37,423 nucleotides of DNA. Origin: a virus. This document shows, piece after piece, positions 5,762 to 12,365 of the stretch (position 1 is its first letter; each line of letters begins with the position of its first letter). The notes beneath the pieces are model-generated. The model was given only the letters and a program-made list of their open reading frames with translations. It ran no database searches and was not told the DNA's origin. Location of the stretch: the IMG/VR virus record IMGVR_UViG_3300046000_001329, positions 1-37,423 of that record; one strand, 5' to 3'. The position numbers and the translations under genes were made by a program.

Positions 5762-7360
5762 TTATAGCTCATCAAAAGTCTCAACTAAACGATAGATATT
5801 CTTATCAAAATATAAAGAACCAGCAAACCCTGTTTCACCTGTATACCTAGACTTTAAAACACGAAGTTTTGTAGTGTTCTTTTCTATAGCACAAGTAGAT
5901 TGTTGATTTCTTTCCAACCCTATCACTGCATCAGATAACTGACTAATACCTTGTGTTCCTCGTAAATGAGACAAGCTAATTTCAACACCATTTTCTAGTC
6001 CTTTATTACCGTCAATTCGTCTTGTATGAGATACACCAAACAAACCAACACCTGTTTCCTCAACAAATGTTCGTAAGCGTGTCAGCAACATATCTAAGCC
6101 CTTACGCTCATCAGTATCAATACCTGATAAAACCATCTGATAATGGTCTAAAAATATCCATTTACAATCCTGTGCTTTAGCCATCCACCGAAGTTTACTA
6201 AGAACAACATCAATGTCTAAAGAACCAAAATGAGCAAAAATAGTACAACGACCTGTACCCATGGTGTTATCAAAAGCTTTTTGATATTCTTCTTGAGTGT
6301 ATTCAGTGTGGGGTAAATGTAATGCTTTATTTGCTTCAAAAGCCATAATACCTAAAGCAGTCCTGGCTGGTTTTTCTTCTAGGAAAGCTAGTCCGATATT
6401 GTCATTAGTTGTTTTTAACAAATGATGTACAAGCTGTCTAAGGACTGTTGACTTGCCTTGTCCTGTGGCACTTGTAATAGTAATCAGCTCGCCACCTCTC
6501 AAACCACATAGCATATTATCTAAAGTACCAAAAGGATAGTGTGCGTCAGGCAGTCTTTGAGGCTCTCTTAATTCATCCCACAGGTCTTTACCGTTAATTA
6601 AGCCTTCGGGACTATGTTGCTCAGAAGCCCACCAAGCATCAGTAAATTCTTTAATAGAGTCATTCTTAAGATAATCACACGCATCCTTGTATCCTTTCTT
6701 ATGTTTCATTACTTTAACTTTGCCACCGAATAACTCCGCTACTGCTTGAGCTGCTTTCTGTCCTGGCTCATCAGCATCAAAGCAAATCACAATAGCATCA
6801 AAGGTATCAATCCACTCATACTGTGCCTTACAGTCCTTTAAAGCAGCACTAGCACCGTTTCTAACACTTACGCAAGGGTACTTGCTACCTTGCATCTGAA
6901 ACGAAGCCATAGCGTCTAATTCGCCCTCGCAGATAGTCAGGTAACGACCGCCTTTAGTAAAGTTAGTTTGTCCGAATAGTAATGCTTCTTTGAAGTCACC
7001 AGCAATACTAAACTGTTTACTTGGTACATCTCTTGTCTTAACCGCAGTCATAACACCATCAGCGTCATAGTAGGGATAGAATTGTTTATCTCTTGATTGC
7101 TTAACTCCGTAGCTTAGGCAAGTAGACGAAGTAATACGACGGTCAGCGATAGAACTAGTAGAAGCAGTGTCATAAAAGTTTAAATCCTTATTCATTGGTT
7201 TCTTTTCGGTTTTAATTGTTGAGCCATCACCAGCAGTATAGGTGTGGCAGACATGGCAATAGGTGTGGTCATCATCATACAGACTATTACCGTCACTAGA
7301 GCCACAGTCATTACAGGCTAAGTGCTTAATAAACTTTGATTCTGTTTTTTGTGTCATCAT
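5762..7360 (-). CDS. Bifunctional DNA primase-helicase, T7 gp4-like
   Basis: 532 aa with all domains of the T7 gp4 family in order. The zinc-binding primase domain has Cys16, Cys19, Cys35 and Cys38. The TOPRIM domain has the Glu of CEGELDA (about 145) and the DAD of CFDADEPG (195-197). The RecA-like DnaB-type helicase domain has Walker A SATGQGKS (297-304), Walker B WIFLDH (401-406), SHTRRIDG and an arginine-rich LRGTQGISQLSDAV motif. It unwinds DNA at the fork and lays down primers for the polymerase encoded downstream. Two adjacent ATGs follow AAGGA; the first is 5 bases and the second 8 bases away, and either could serve. The gene is intact. Confidence 0.97.
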   Translation of the reverse strand: MMTQKTESKFIKHLACNDCGSSDGNSLYDDDHTYCHVCHTYTAGDGSTIKTEKKPMNKDLNFYDTASTSSIADRRITSSTCLSYGVKQSRDKQFYPYYDADGVMTAVKTRDVPSKQFSIAGDFKEALLFGQTNFTKGGRYLTICEGELDAMASFQMQGSKYPCVSVRNGASAALKDCKAQYEWIDTFDAIVICFDADEPGQKAAQAVAELFGGKVKVMKHKKGYKDACDYLKNDSIKEFTDAWWASEQHSPEGLINGKDLWDELREPQRLPDAHYPFGTLDNMLCGLRGGELITITSATGQGKSTVLRQLVHHLLKTTNDNIGLAFLEEKPARTALGIMAFEANKALHLPHTEYTQEEYQKAFDNTMGTGRCTIFAHFGSLDIDVVLSKLRWMAKAQDCKWIFLDHYQMVLSGIDTDERKGLDMLLTRLRTFVEETGVGLFGVSHTRRIDGNKGLENGVEISLSHLRGTQGISQLSDAVIGLERNQQSTCAIEKNTTKLRVLKSRYTGETGFAGSLYFDKNIYRLVETFDEL

Positions 7361-7565
7361 ATATTTCCTTTAGTGTTGCTTCATCCCCAACTCGGTCTAG
7401 CAAGAATGACTCTAGTGCTTCTTCAATCAAGCCTAGATGTGGCTCAGGGTCTTGTAGTACTAGCTTTGTAATCGCTAATTGTAGTTCAACTTTCTTATCC
7501 ATTTTTTTCCATTTCCATGCGTTATTCCAATTAAATAAATGAAGAGGCGGACATTTCCAACTCAT
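7326..7565 (-). CDS. Small hypothetical protein upstream of primase-helicase
   Basis: 79 aa. The start at 7565 is supported by GAGGAG 8-9 bases upstream and by ATGA coupling to the preceding gene. An internal ATG at 7502 (MDKKVELQLAITKLVLQ) would give a 58-aa protein but has only a weak ribosome site. The N-terminal 20 residues are tryptophan-rich (WKCPPLHLFNWNNAWKWKK); the rest is an acidic helical protein. It overlaps the primase-helicase start by 35 bases, so translation is likely coupled. Function unknown. Confidence 0.55.
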   Translation of the reverse strand: MSWKCPPLHLFNWNNAWKWKKMDKKVELQLAITKLVLQDPEPHLGLIEEALESFLLDRVGDEATLKEIYDDTKNRIKVY

Positions 7566-7813
7566 CCCCTAATCTCCTCTATAACTTCTTTAGCCCATTT
7601 AATATGTTCTTTATTCTGCAAAAGAATCTTATCGTAACTAAGCTCAATGTACTCATTGGCGATAGACTCCATCACTTGTAATAGCTTATCAGCCCTTACC
7701 TGAACTAGACTATGTGCTTTAAATAATCTATCTCGTTCGGTTTGTAGTTCTTCTATATAAGCTCGCATCTTCTTCATCTGCTCATGTGCTAAATATTCTA
7801 AATCATTGTTCAT
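7562..7813 (-). CDS. Coiled-coil hypothetical protein
   Basis: 83 aa, almost wholly helical with heptad-like spacing (HEQMKKMRAYIEELQTERDR, VQVRADKLLQVMESIANEYI). Such short coiled coils are common in early phage operons and often bind other proteins. Both ends are coupled by 4-base ATGA overlaps to its neighbours. No specific family is recognised. Confidence 0.65.
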   Translation of the reverse strand: MNNDLEYLAHEQMKKMRAYIEELQTERDRLFKAHSLVQVRADKLLQVMESIANEYIELSYDKILLQNKEHIKWAKEVIEEIRG

Positions 7814-8034
7814 TTATTTACTCCTTGTCTAACTCTGTAAGGGAATCTACCCTCTAACCAAAAACATCTACGCTCATTGTTATCGCTAATCGCTCTATAC
7901 CCTTCCCAGATTACACCGCTTTGAGTGTAGCTAGGGCAGTGGTCAAAGCTATCAACATAGTGATTCAACGAGCCATAAGCAAAGCCACCCATAAAAGCGA
8001 AGACAAAGCCCAGGACTATAAGAGCATCTTTCAT
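7810..8034 (-). CDS. Small single-pass membrane or exported protein
   Basis: 74 aa. Residues 5-22 (LIVLGFVFAFMGGFAYGS) form a hydrophobic helix after a short charged start, either a signal anchor or an uncleaved signal. The remainder is polar with two cysteines (HCPSYTQ and RRCFWLEGRF) that could form a periplasmic disulfide. It is coupled to both neighbours by ATGA overlaps. An envelope role is inferred from topology only. Confidence 0.6.
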   Translation of the reverse strand: MKDALIVLGFVFAFMGGFAYGSLNHYVDSFDHCPSYTQSGVIWEGYRAISDNNERRCFWLEGRFPYRVRQGVNK

Positions 8035-8195
8035 ACAGGCTCTAAGTTATCTAACTTTTTATTGATAACATCAGTCAATTCATCGAGGGTAAACTCGACA
8101 CCTTGACTAAGGCAAAGGTCAGCAAACTCATACAGTAGAAAGTGTCTACCAGCTTCTTGTGCTTCTTTAGGACTCATTTCCATAAAATTCAACAT
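8031..8195 (-). CDS. Small hypothetical protein, first gene of a leftward transcript
   Basis: 54 aa from the ATG at 8195 (MLNFMEMSPKEAQEAGRHFL). This start is fixed by AGGAG 5-6 bases upstream and by the promoter at 8218-8246, whose transcript would begin around 8211; the longer open frame from 8246 would start within the promoter. The protein is helical and acidic (EFTLDELTDVINKKLDNLEPV). Function unknown. It heads the 8195-5762 unit, which ends in the primase-helicase. Confidence 0.7.
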   Translation of the reverse strand: MLNFMEMSPKEAQEAGRHFLLYEFADLCLSQGVEFTLDELTDVINKKLDNLEPV

Positions 8196-8217
8196 AACTT
8201 CTCCTATTGTTTTAGAC

Positions 8218-8246
8218 ATAGTAAAAACATATTTAGACATTGTCAA
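8218..8246 (-). promoter_or_regulatory. Strong leftward sigma70 promoter
   Basis: TTGACA (8246-8241) and TACTAT (8223-8218) on the minus strand, spacer 17 bp. The expected transcript starts about 16 bases before the ATG at 8195. It would drive the small genes and the primase-helicase. Confidence 0.8.
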
Positions 8247-8268
8247 TAGATTTAAATAAATAAAGTAC

Positions 8269-8297
8269 TTGACAACATTTTAAGACATCTATATAAT
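8269..8297 (+). promoter_or_regulatory. Perfect consensus rightward promoter, antisense to neighbouring genes
   Basis: TTGACA (8269-8274), 17-bp spacer, TATAAT (8292-8297). The bases before the -35 box (TAAATAAAGTAC) and the TATAATACT at the -10 box closely match the main rightward promoter at 12637-12665. No plus-strand gene lies downstream; the genes at 8440-11803 are all on the other strand. Confidence 0.75.
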
Positions 8298-8370
8298 ACT
8301 TTTCAACAAGGTTCTTTATAGATTGTTCTCTATAAGGGTTTATTGTTAATGATTGTAACTCTAAAGAGGT

Positions 8371-8394
8371 CTACATAGCTACATAGCTATATAG
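8371..8394. repeat. Three tandem 8-bp repeats CTACATAG, CTACATAG, CTATATAG
   Basis: Three octamers lie head to tail without spacers. The last is a perfect palindrome that also occurs at 12261-12268, 12787-12794 and 12796-12803, all in non-coding DNA. Likely a protein-binding array (operator); no known regulator is assigned. Confidence 0.6.
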
Positions 8395-8439
8395 GGCTAA
8401 AGTGTGTAATTACTGAACCACACTCCCATAATTGCATGG

Positions 8440-8691
8440 TTATCTTTCTTTCCAATAGTCATCATAATCCCCATCATCAACATATAGCTGGTCTTCCTCG
8501 CTGGTGTCTAGCAAGTCTGCTAAGTCGGTGTCAGCTTCACCCATAAGGTCATTACGAACCTGTAAGGGTATAGATGAGCCTATTTCTTTAAGACATACTC
8601 CGCATAGCTCTATAAATCTCTTAGTAACGGCATGGCGTAGAGTAGCCTCATAATCGCTCAGTTGTTCGTTGCAACATCCGCATCTTGACAT
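8440..8691 (-). CDS. Small zinc-finger phage protein
   Basis: 83 aa from the ATG at 8691, which has AAGGA 7 bases upstream; the longer frame from 8706 would begin inside the HNH gene. It starts MSRCGCCNEQLSDYEATL and continues to FIELCGVCLKEIG, giving two CxxC pairs about 30 residues apart, a small zinc ribbon of a type widespread in phage early regions. The tail is very acidic (GEADTDLADLLDTSEED, DDGDYDDYW). It could bind nucleic acid or a host protein; its role is not known. It is coupled to the HNH gene just upstream. Confidence 0.75.
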   Translation of the reverse strand: MSRCGCCNEQLSDYEATLRHAVTKRFIELCGVCLKEIGSSIPLQVRNDLMGEADTDLADLLDTSEEDQLYVDDGDYDDYWKER

Positions 8692-8693
8692 TT

Positions 8694-9161
8694 TTAGTCC
8701 TTCCATATTTGATTGTTAATTACACGACAAACCTGTGATGTAGATGTATTAAACATTTTAGCTATCTCAGGATATTTCTTACCACCTTGTTTAAAAACTT
8801 CTCTTATTTCATTGGCTATACTTTTGTTTAAGTTCTCCCCTGTTTTCTTAATCCCTATTGTTTTCCTGCCTTTTTTAATCATGTCCTCAGCGTTTTCCTT
8901 AGCCGTTCCTATCCATAAATGATTAGGATTGACACATCTAGGGTTATCGCATGAGTGACATACTTGTAAACCTTTAGGGATGTCACCATTAAAGTATTCA
9001 TAAGCAAACCTGTGTGCCTTATACATAACCCATTTATCATTTATAAAGCGTCTAAACGCACCATATTTTCTATTCAAAGTACCTTCCCATAGCCAACAAG
9101 TATCAGTCTTATTAACCTTAGCAACCCATCTATCATATTCGTTCTGTCTATCTAGTTTCAT
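8694..9161 (-). CDS. HNH homing endonuclease with C-terminal helix-turn-helix
   Basis: 155 aa from the ATG at 9161 (GGAGG 6 bases upstream; the frame opening at 9182 would start at or before the transcript start). The N-part has CWLWEG and YGAFRRF followed by the HNH_3-type core: HRFAYEYFNGDIPKGLQVCH, CDNPRCVNPNHLWIG and AKENAEDM. The C-part (IREVFKQGGKKYPEIAKMFN, TSTSQVCRVINNQIW) is a helix-turn-helix that would give target recognition. This is a typical free-standing mobile endonuclease. It has a private consensus promoter at 9184-9212. Confidence 0.93.
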   Translation of the reverse strand: MKLDRQNEYDRWVAKVNKTDTCWLWEGTLNRKYGAFRRFINDKWVMYKAHRFAYEYFNGDIPKGLQVCHSCDNPRCVNPNHLWIGTAKENAEDMIKKGRKTIGIKKTGENLNKSIANEIREVFKQGGKKYPEIAKMFNTSTSQVCRVINNQIWKD

Positions 9162-9183
9162 ACAATCCTCCGTTAAAACCATA

Positions 9184-9212
9184 ATGATACCACACTATGC
9201 AACGCTTGTCAA
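9184..9212 (-). promoter_or_regulatory. Sigma70 promoter for the HNH gene at 8694-9161
   Basis: TTGACA (9212-9207) and TATCAT (9189-9184) on the minus strand, spacer 17 bp. The start site would be about 16 bases before the ATG at 9161, the same spacing as at 8218-8246. Confidence 0.75.
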
Positions 9213-9271
9213 GTGTTTTTAGTTTAAACCCTAGATAGAGCCGTTAAAATAGCCCTACCCATATCTACCCA

Positions 9272-9300
9272 TTGACACACCAACAAAAACCCCATATAGA
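9272..9300 (+). promoter_or_regulatory. Possible rightward promoter, antisense
   Basis: TTGACA (9272-9277), 17-bp spacer, TATAGA (9295-9300) on the plus strand, in the 138-bp gap before the leftward gene at 9322. It lacks the upstream AT box of the other rightward promoters, so it is weaker evidence. Confidence 0.45.
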
Positions 9301-9321
9301 GCGTTCTAGTGCGTTTTAGAG

Positions 9322-9510
9322 CTAGTATATTGTTGAATGAATATGCTCGGAAAGCAAATCCGCATCTTCTGTCAGTTTTTCGAGTGCTTCATCAGTCAAT
9401 AGAGTACCATCAACATACTCACCATAAGAGAAATAAGCATCGCAAAAATCAGGATAATCTTTAGTGTCTATCCCATCGACTTCAAGCGTTTTATAGTTAA
9501 TTTGTGTCAT
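9322..9510 (-). CDS. Small acidic phage hypothetical protein
   Basis: 62 aa, with DYPDFCDAYFSYGEYVDGTLLTDEALEKL. The motif YPDFCDA-(Y)-x-S-x-(A/G)-E followed by LT-(D/E)-E-x-L is seen in small early proteins of many unrelated phages, where it has no known role. It overlaps the upstream winged-helix gene by 14 bases and shares its transcript. It is the last gene before a gap holding two promoters. Confidence 0.7.
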   Translation of the reverse strand: MTQINYKTLEVDGIDTKDYPDFCDAYFSYGEYVDGTLLTDEALEKLTEDADLLSEHIHSTIY

Positions 9511-9874
9511 ATTTTAACCCCATTTCTTTAGAATACATCATAAATAAGTAGTTTTTTCTTAACAGGTTAGCCCGCCAATGGTCAGAATTGCTAAACTTAG
9601 TTAAGTCAGTCTTAGCCCTTGACTTTCTGTTTTCCCGTGTCTTTAAAGGTTCAGACATAGGCTTGAGTTTATAGACTGAATTAGGTCTTCGTCGGTTACA
9701 TTCGTCCGTCTCGCTACGCTTTCCGACCACCTCAAGAGCATTTCTTTTCTTAAGTGTGTTCAATATACAATGGACTGCTTCTTTTGTATGTTGCCCGCCC
9801 ATGGCATCTCTTAACTCTCTGGCGGTCATGCAACGAGTTGTTAAGAGCGTCACTATCTGCTGAACTTTAGTCAT
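9497..9874 (-). CDS. Small DNA-binding protein, winged-helix-like
   Basis: 125 aa from the ATG at 9874, chosen because AGAGGG lies 8 bases upstream and it overlaps the previous stop by 8 bases; the open frame extends to 9982 but the extra 36 residues run through the upstream gene. Residues 1-60 (VQQIVTLLTTRCMTARELRD, HTKEAVHCILNTLKKRNALE) have the spacing of a winged helix-turn-helix: helix, recognition helix, then a wing (VVGKRS...NSVYKLK). The C-terminal half is basic. It may be the phage's transcription regulator; target unknown. Confidence 0.65.
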   Translation of the reverse strand: MTKVQQIVTLLTTRCMTARELRDAMGGQHTKEAVHCILNTLKKRNALEVVGKRSETDECNRRRPNSVYKLKPMSEPLKTRENRKSRAKTDLTKFSNSDHWRANLLRKNYLFMMYSKEMGLKYDTN

Positions 9875-10040
9875 TATCTCCACCCTCTCTAAGTTGGTTG
9901 CACATATCCTCCATACAAGATAAACAAGTAGGGCAGAAAGCCATTGGCAATATGCCAAAATAGCCCTCAATACCGCCTTCACCGTCTAAGCTAAACTCAC
10001 ATGAGCAAGTTGAGCATATTCGCATTGATTCATCAGTCAT
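9867..10040 (-). CDS. Small zinc-binding protein
   Basis: 57 aa from the ATG at 10040 (AAGGA 7 bases upstream). Two cysteine pairs, CSTC and CPTC, flank a 27-residue loop (EFSLDGEGGIEGYFGILPMA), with two further cysteines after them. This is a small treble-clef or zinc-ribbon-like fold common in phage and plasmid genes of unknown role. It is coupled to the winged-helix gene downstream (overlap of 8 bases). Confidence 0.7.
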   Translation of the reverse strand: MTDESMRICSTCSCEFSLDGEGGIEGYFGILPMAFCPTCLSCMEDMCNQLREGGDND

Positions 10041-10176
10041 TATTAAATCCTTTCCTTTCATTTAACTCGTCTTCTATTTCGTGCTTTAACATGATGTCAT
10101 TAACCCCTAAACTAACAACAGACAACTGCTTTAAGAGTGCTTTCAACTGTCTTACAGTCATGTTTTTAATATCCAT
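10033..10176 (-). CDS. Small helical hypothetical protein
   Basis: 47 aa from the ATG at 10176 (MDIKNMTVRQLKALLKQLSV). An excellent AGGAGG lies 5 bases upstream; the ATG at 10179 is slightly too close, and the longer frame from 10284 would run through the preceding gene. It resembles a SAP-like two-helix unit (TVRQLKALLKQL, NDIMLKHEIEDEL), which might bind DNA, but the match is weak. Confidence 0.6.
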   Translation of the reverse strand: MDIKNMTVRQLKALLKQLSVVSLGVNDIMLKHEIEDELNERKGFNND

Positions 10177-10186
10177 CATTACCTCC

Positions 10187-10522
10187 TTAGAATTGTCTAA
10201 AAATATAAAGATTAGGTTTAGACTCACCCAATACCCATGTTTGATTATTGAGCCAATCAGTAACATAAGACAAAGAATCATCATCTTCTAATCGTGACTC
10301 ATCCATCATATAGCCGTACGCCTCAATGATTTCATTAATATGCATCTCGCTAAAGTCGCAACATAGAGCTATGACATCAAGTTCCATTTCTTCGCTTGAA
10401 TCTTCTTCAAGCTCTTCTAAGCCATTGAATAGAATTTCTAAGCCCTCATAAGTAAAGGCATCGCCTCTGTCCATGCGTTTAAAAGCATCGTGAAATTGAT
10501 AAGAGTTAATTGTTTGTTTCAT
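10187..10522 (-). CDS. Conserved-type phage hypothetical (FTYEGLEILFNGLEELEED)
   Basis: 111 aa, acidic. The stretch DAFTYEGLEILFNGLEELEE followed by ELDVIALCCDFSE is a pattern I recognise from many phage and plasmid genes of unknown function, often close to antirestriction-type proteins. Its high negative charge would be compatible with DNA mimicry, but this is inference. GGAG lies 8 bases upstream of the ATG. It is separated by only 2 bases from the preceding small gene. Confidence 0.75.
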   Translation of the reverse strand: MKQTINSYQFHDAFKRMDRGDAFTYEGLEILFNGLEELEEDSSEEMELDVIALCCDFSEMHINEIIEAYGYMMDESRLEDDDSLSYVTDWLNNQTWVLGESKPNLYIFRQF

Positions 10523-10524
10523 GT

Positions 10525-10677
10525 TTAATTCTCCAAAAGTTTAGATTTAATAGACAATAAAATATCTTGCCCTTGTTTAGCTTTTTCTTTATCAGGATAG
10601 TTAAATTCTAGCTCGCCCCATTGTTTAGTTATTAAATAGCTAAGTACCTTCTTTTCTTCTACTGTTAAATTGTTCAT
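10525..10677 (-). CDS. Small hypothetical protein (50 aa)
   Basis: My translation starts MNNLTVEEKKVLSYLITKQW and ends LLSIKSKLLEN. The ATG (10677-10675) has AAAGGGG 7-8 bases upstream. It is charged and helical, spaced 2 bases from the next gene and codes without gaps between two real neighbours, so it is probably genuine. No family is recognised. Confidence 0.65.
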   Translation of the reverse strand: MNNLTVEEKKVLSYLITKQWGELEFNYPDKEKAKQGQDILLSIKSKLLEN

Positions 10678-10689
10678 GATTAAACCCCT

Positions 10690-10782
10690 TTAGTTTGTTT
10701 GTGTTAAAGCGATTGCGAATAGATAGCCAAAGCCAATGGCTAATGATAGTAATACAACTGCGTTAATAATAAAGTTTTTCAT
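10690..10782 (-). CDS. Tiny membrane peptide (30 aa)
   Basis: My translation starts MKNFIINAVVLLSLAIGFGY and ends LFAIALTQTN: one hydrophobic helix of about 22 residues with a positive N-terminus. AAGGGAA lies 8 bases before the ATG. It fills the space between two better supported genes. Such single-helix peptides are common in phages; role unknown. Confidence 0.55.
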   Translation of the reverse strand: MKNFIINAVVLLSLAIGFGYLFAIALTQTN

Positions 10783-10803
10783 TGTGTAATTCCCTTTTAA
10801 AGT

Positions 10804-10825
10804 CCTGGGAGATTTCTCACCCAGG
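10804..10825 (-). other. RNA hairpin between two early genes
   Basis: On the leftward transcript CCTGG pairs with CCAGG and an inner GAG with CTC around an AAAT loop. No U-run follows, so it is not a classical terminator; it may be an RNA-processing or stability element. Confidence 0.35.
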
Positions 10826-10837
10826 TGATGCGAGTAA

Positions 10838-11164
10838 TTATTCGAACCAATTTATTTTGATGCCTTTAGTGTCGCAACAGTCAATCACTAACTGTTCTAA
10901 TGCTTCCCATTTGCTACTGTTTATAGACACCTCTAGCGTGTCAGCCAGGAGAATAGCTTTGTCCCTGGTGTTAGCGTACTCGTTTAGTAGTGCGTCTGTA
11001 ATGTACTGTTCTAGTGTGTTCATTTTTAAACCCTTTATAAAGTCTAATGCCTCTTGTTTAGTTTCAAACATATAATTATCGCCTTTTGAATCAGCATATT
11101 CTGTATATGTTCGGTTATCTTCAATAATCCAATAATCTGCAACAATCTCTATTTGTTTTAACAT
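10838..11164 (-). CDS. Hypothetical protein, possibly with a second internal start
   Basis: 108 aa. The first 45 residues (MLKQIEIVADYWIIEDNRTY, FETKQEALDFIKGLK) form a small beta-helix unit. The rest (MNTLEQYITDALLNEYANTR onward) is helical. An AAAGGG sits 6 bases before the second methionine at about 11023, so a 61-aa short form may also be made. The full-length start ATG overlaps the preceding stop as TAATG. No known family. Confidence 0.65.
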   Translation of the reverse strand: MLKQIEIVADYWIIEDNRTYTEYADSKGDNYMFETKQEALDFIKGLKMNTLEQYITDALLNEYANTRDKAILLADTLEVSINSSKWEALEQLVIDCCDTKGIKINWFE

Positions 11165-11304
11165 TATTCAATATCCTCAGCAATCCATTTCAATTCCTCG
11201 TAGACCTTTTGTAAATCGTCTTGAATGTCTTGAGGTAGGTCATCAGTCCAAACTGAACGGATAAGCTCTCTAGCTTGCTCTAATGTGCGTTGTTTTTGGT
11301 TCAT
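11164..11304 (-). CDS. Small helical hypothetical protein (46 aa)
   Basis: My translation starts MNQKQRTLEQARELIRSVWT and ends KWIAEDIE. It is charged and fully helical with an acidic second half. AAAGGA lies about 9 bases upstream of the ATG and its stop overlaps the next start as TAATG. No motif is recognised; likely an early host-interaction protein by position only. Confidence 0.65.
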   Translation of the reverse strand: MNQKQRTLEQARELIRSVWTDDLPQDIQDDLQKVYEELKWIAEDIE

Positions 11305-11334
11305 AATATGTTGTCCTTTGTTTGTTTATCTAAG

Positions 11335-11366
11335 ACCGTATCTCTACGGTTTCGCCTCATAAAGGC
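11335..11366. other. Two adjacent hairpins in an intergenic leader
   Basis: ACCGTA and TACGGT (11335-11340 and 11345-11350) form a perfect 6-bp stem with a 4-base loop, followed by GCCT and AGGC (11354-11366). Neither has a U-run on either strand. They lie between the first two genes of the leftward arm and could be RNA processing or attenuation elements. Confidence 0.4.
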
Positions 11367-11383
11367 TCGTCAGTTAGATTTGT

Positions 11384-11803
11384 TTAAAAATGTGGGTTAC
11401 GCTCTTCAATATGACCACTAACCATGTACCAGCAATTCATTTTCCAAGAGCCTGATTGTTTGTATCTGTAAAATGTACGACCATTTGAGGTGCTGATTTT
11501 CTTTAGTGTTTTAGATATAGCAGTGATATGACCGCATGGAGATGAATCACCATTGAATGAGTAAGACACCTGGTCACCTACTTGAGGTGCTTCAATGACA
11601 TCAAACCTAGGTGAGGTGCAAGAGCCAGCGTCAGTAGCGATATAAAGCTTCTGAGCATACTCTGTAACCTTGTCAGCGAGTTGTTGAGCCTCTTCTAAAC
11701 TGTTGAGGTCGTGACGGCTCACCCAGGTGCTATTGTCTTCTATACCCATCAAATGTGGTGCTATGCCTGTAACTTTGTTTTCTTGAATATTGTAATAGTT
11801 CAT
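11384..11803 (-). CDS. Conserved-type phage hypothetical, first leftward gene
   Basis: 139 aa. The C-terminal 70 residues (RFDVIEAPQVGDQVSYSFNG, PCGHITAISKTLKKISTSNG, RTFYRYKQSGSWKMN) form a small beta-barrel-like domain that recurs in early proteins of many phages, with no known function. The N-terminal part (YNIQENKVTGIAPH) is also beta-rich. AAGGA lies 8 bases before the ATG. It opens the leftward arm, downstream of a possible promoter at 11956-11983 and a leader of roughly 145 bases. Confidence 0.75.
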   Translation of the reverse strand: MNYYNIQENKVTGIAPHLMGIEDNSTWVSRHDLNSLEEAQQLADKVTEYAQKLYIATDAGSCTSPRFDVIEAPQVGDQVSYSFNGDSSPCGHITAISKTLKKISTSNGRTFYRYKQSGSWKMNCWYMVSGHIEERNPHF

Positions 11804-11955
11804 GGTTTGATTCCTTTGTGTTTGTTGTTTAATTTCTAACTACAAGCGAATCTTCTCATGGAACAAGCAGAAAATGTACACTATCGTCCATTTTATTTTT
11901 CTATCACTATGTTAATCTTGATAGCTTTAGACTAACAGACCGCAACCCCTTTGTT

Positions 11956-11983
11956 TATATAGAAAACTGCGAACAGGTGTCAC
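11956..11983 (-). promoter_or_regulatory. Putative leftward promoter for the early operon
   Basis: GTGACA (11983-11978), 16-bp spacer, TATATA (11961-11956) on the minus strand. It is the best leftward candidate upstream of the first gene at 11803, but both boxes are imperfect. Confidence 0.45.
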
Positions 11984-12157
11984 CCTATACTAAGGTATCA
12001 CTTTAGACTTAAACTCAACAGAGAGCGTTTAAATCGTTTCTAAGAACCTGTATATAAAACCACTGTGATTCTATACAGTTATTTATGTCTTGATATAGTC
12101 TAGGTCTATCATTCCTGGCTTCTGATAGGCTTTAGCTATGATGTCTATGTTAGTCAA

Positions 12158-12320
12158 TACTAACTTAGTCAGTCAGTTAAGTGTGTGTCTACTAACTTAG
12201 GTGGCACTGAAATGGTGCAACATAGCCTCTCACACCTGCCTGTGGATAACCTGTGGATAACTATATAGCCTGTGGATAACTCTAGAGCTCGGACAAGTAT
12301 GTAAGTGCTTACTAACTTAG
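12158..12320. repeat. Three direct 11-bp repeats TACTAACTTAG
   Basis: Identical copies at 12158-12168, 12190-12200 and 12310-12320, flanking the DnaA boxes. A partial CACTAACATT follows near 12354. The first copy is also the right arm of a small hairpin (GTTAGT-CAAT-ACTAAC). They resemble iterons bound by a replication or regulatory protein. Confidence 0.7.
12241..12279. promoter_or_regulatory. Cluster of three perfect DnaA boxes
   Basis: TGTGGATAA (complement TTATCCACA, the strict DnaA consensus) at 12241-12249, 12252-12260 and 12271-12279, all in the same orientation. The first two are 11 bp apart, one helical turn. A CTATATAG palindrome lies between boxes two and three. Three perfect copies in 39 bp is far above chance. 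Confidence 0.8.
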
Positions 12321-12365
12321 ACCAATATAGACCTGTGATGTAAGTAAGTACTCACTAACATTGAT

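Larger units (their letters stand above)
8247..8439. other. Intergenic regulatory segment with back-to-back promoters
   Basis: No open reading frame is supported here. The segment contains the rightward promoter 8269-8297, a hairpin-forming stretch around 8315-8336 (TTATAGA and TCTATAA separated by 6 bases) and the octamer repeats 8371-8394. A rightward transcript from 8269 would enter the 8440-9161 genes in antisense. Confidence 0.6.

Noticed and set aside
9875-9982. Extended N-terminus of the winged-helix gene
   Set aside because: The extra 36 residues read through the preceding zinc-protein gene; the ATG at 9874 has the ribosome site.
10804-10825. Intrinsic terminator
   Set aside because: The hairpin is real but no U-run follows on either strand.
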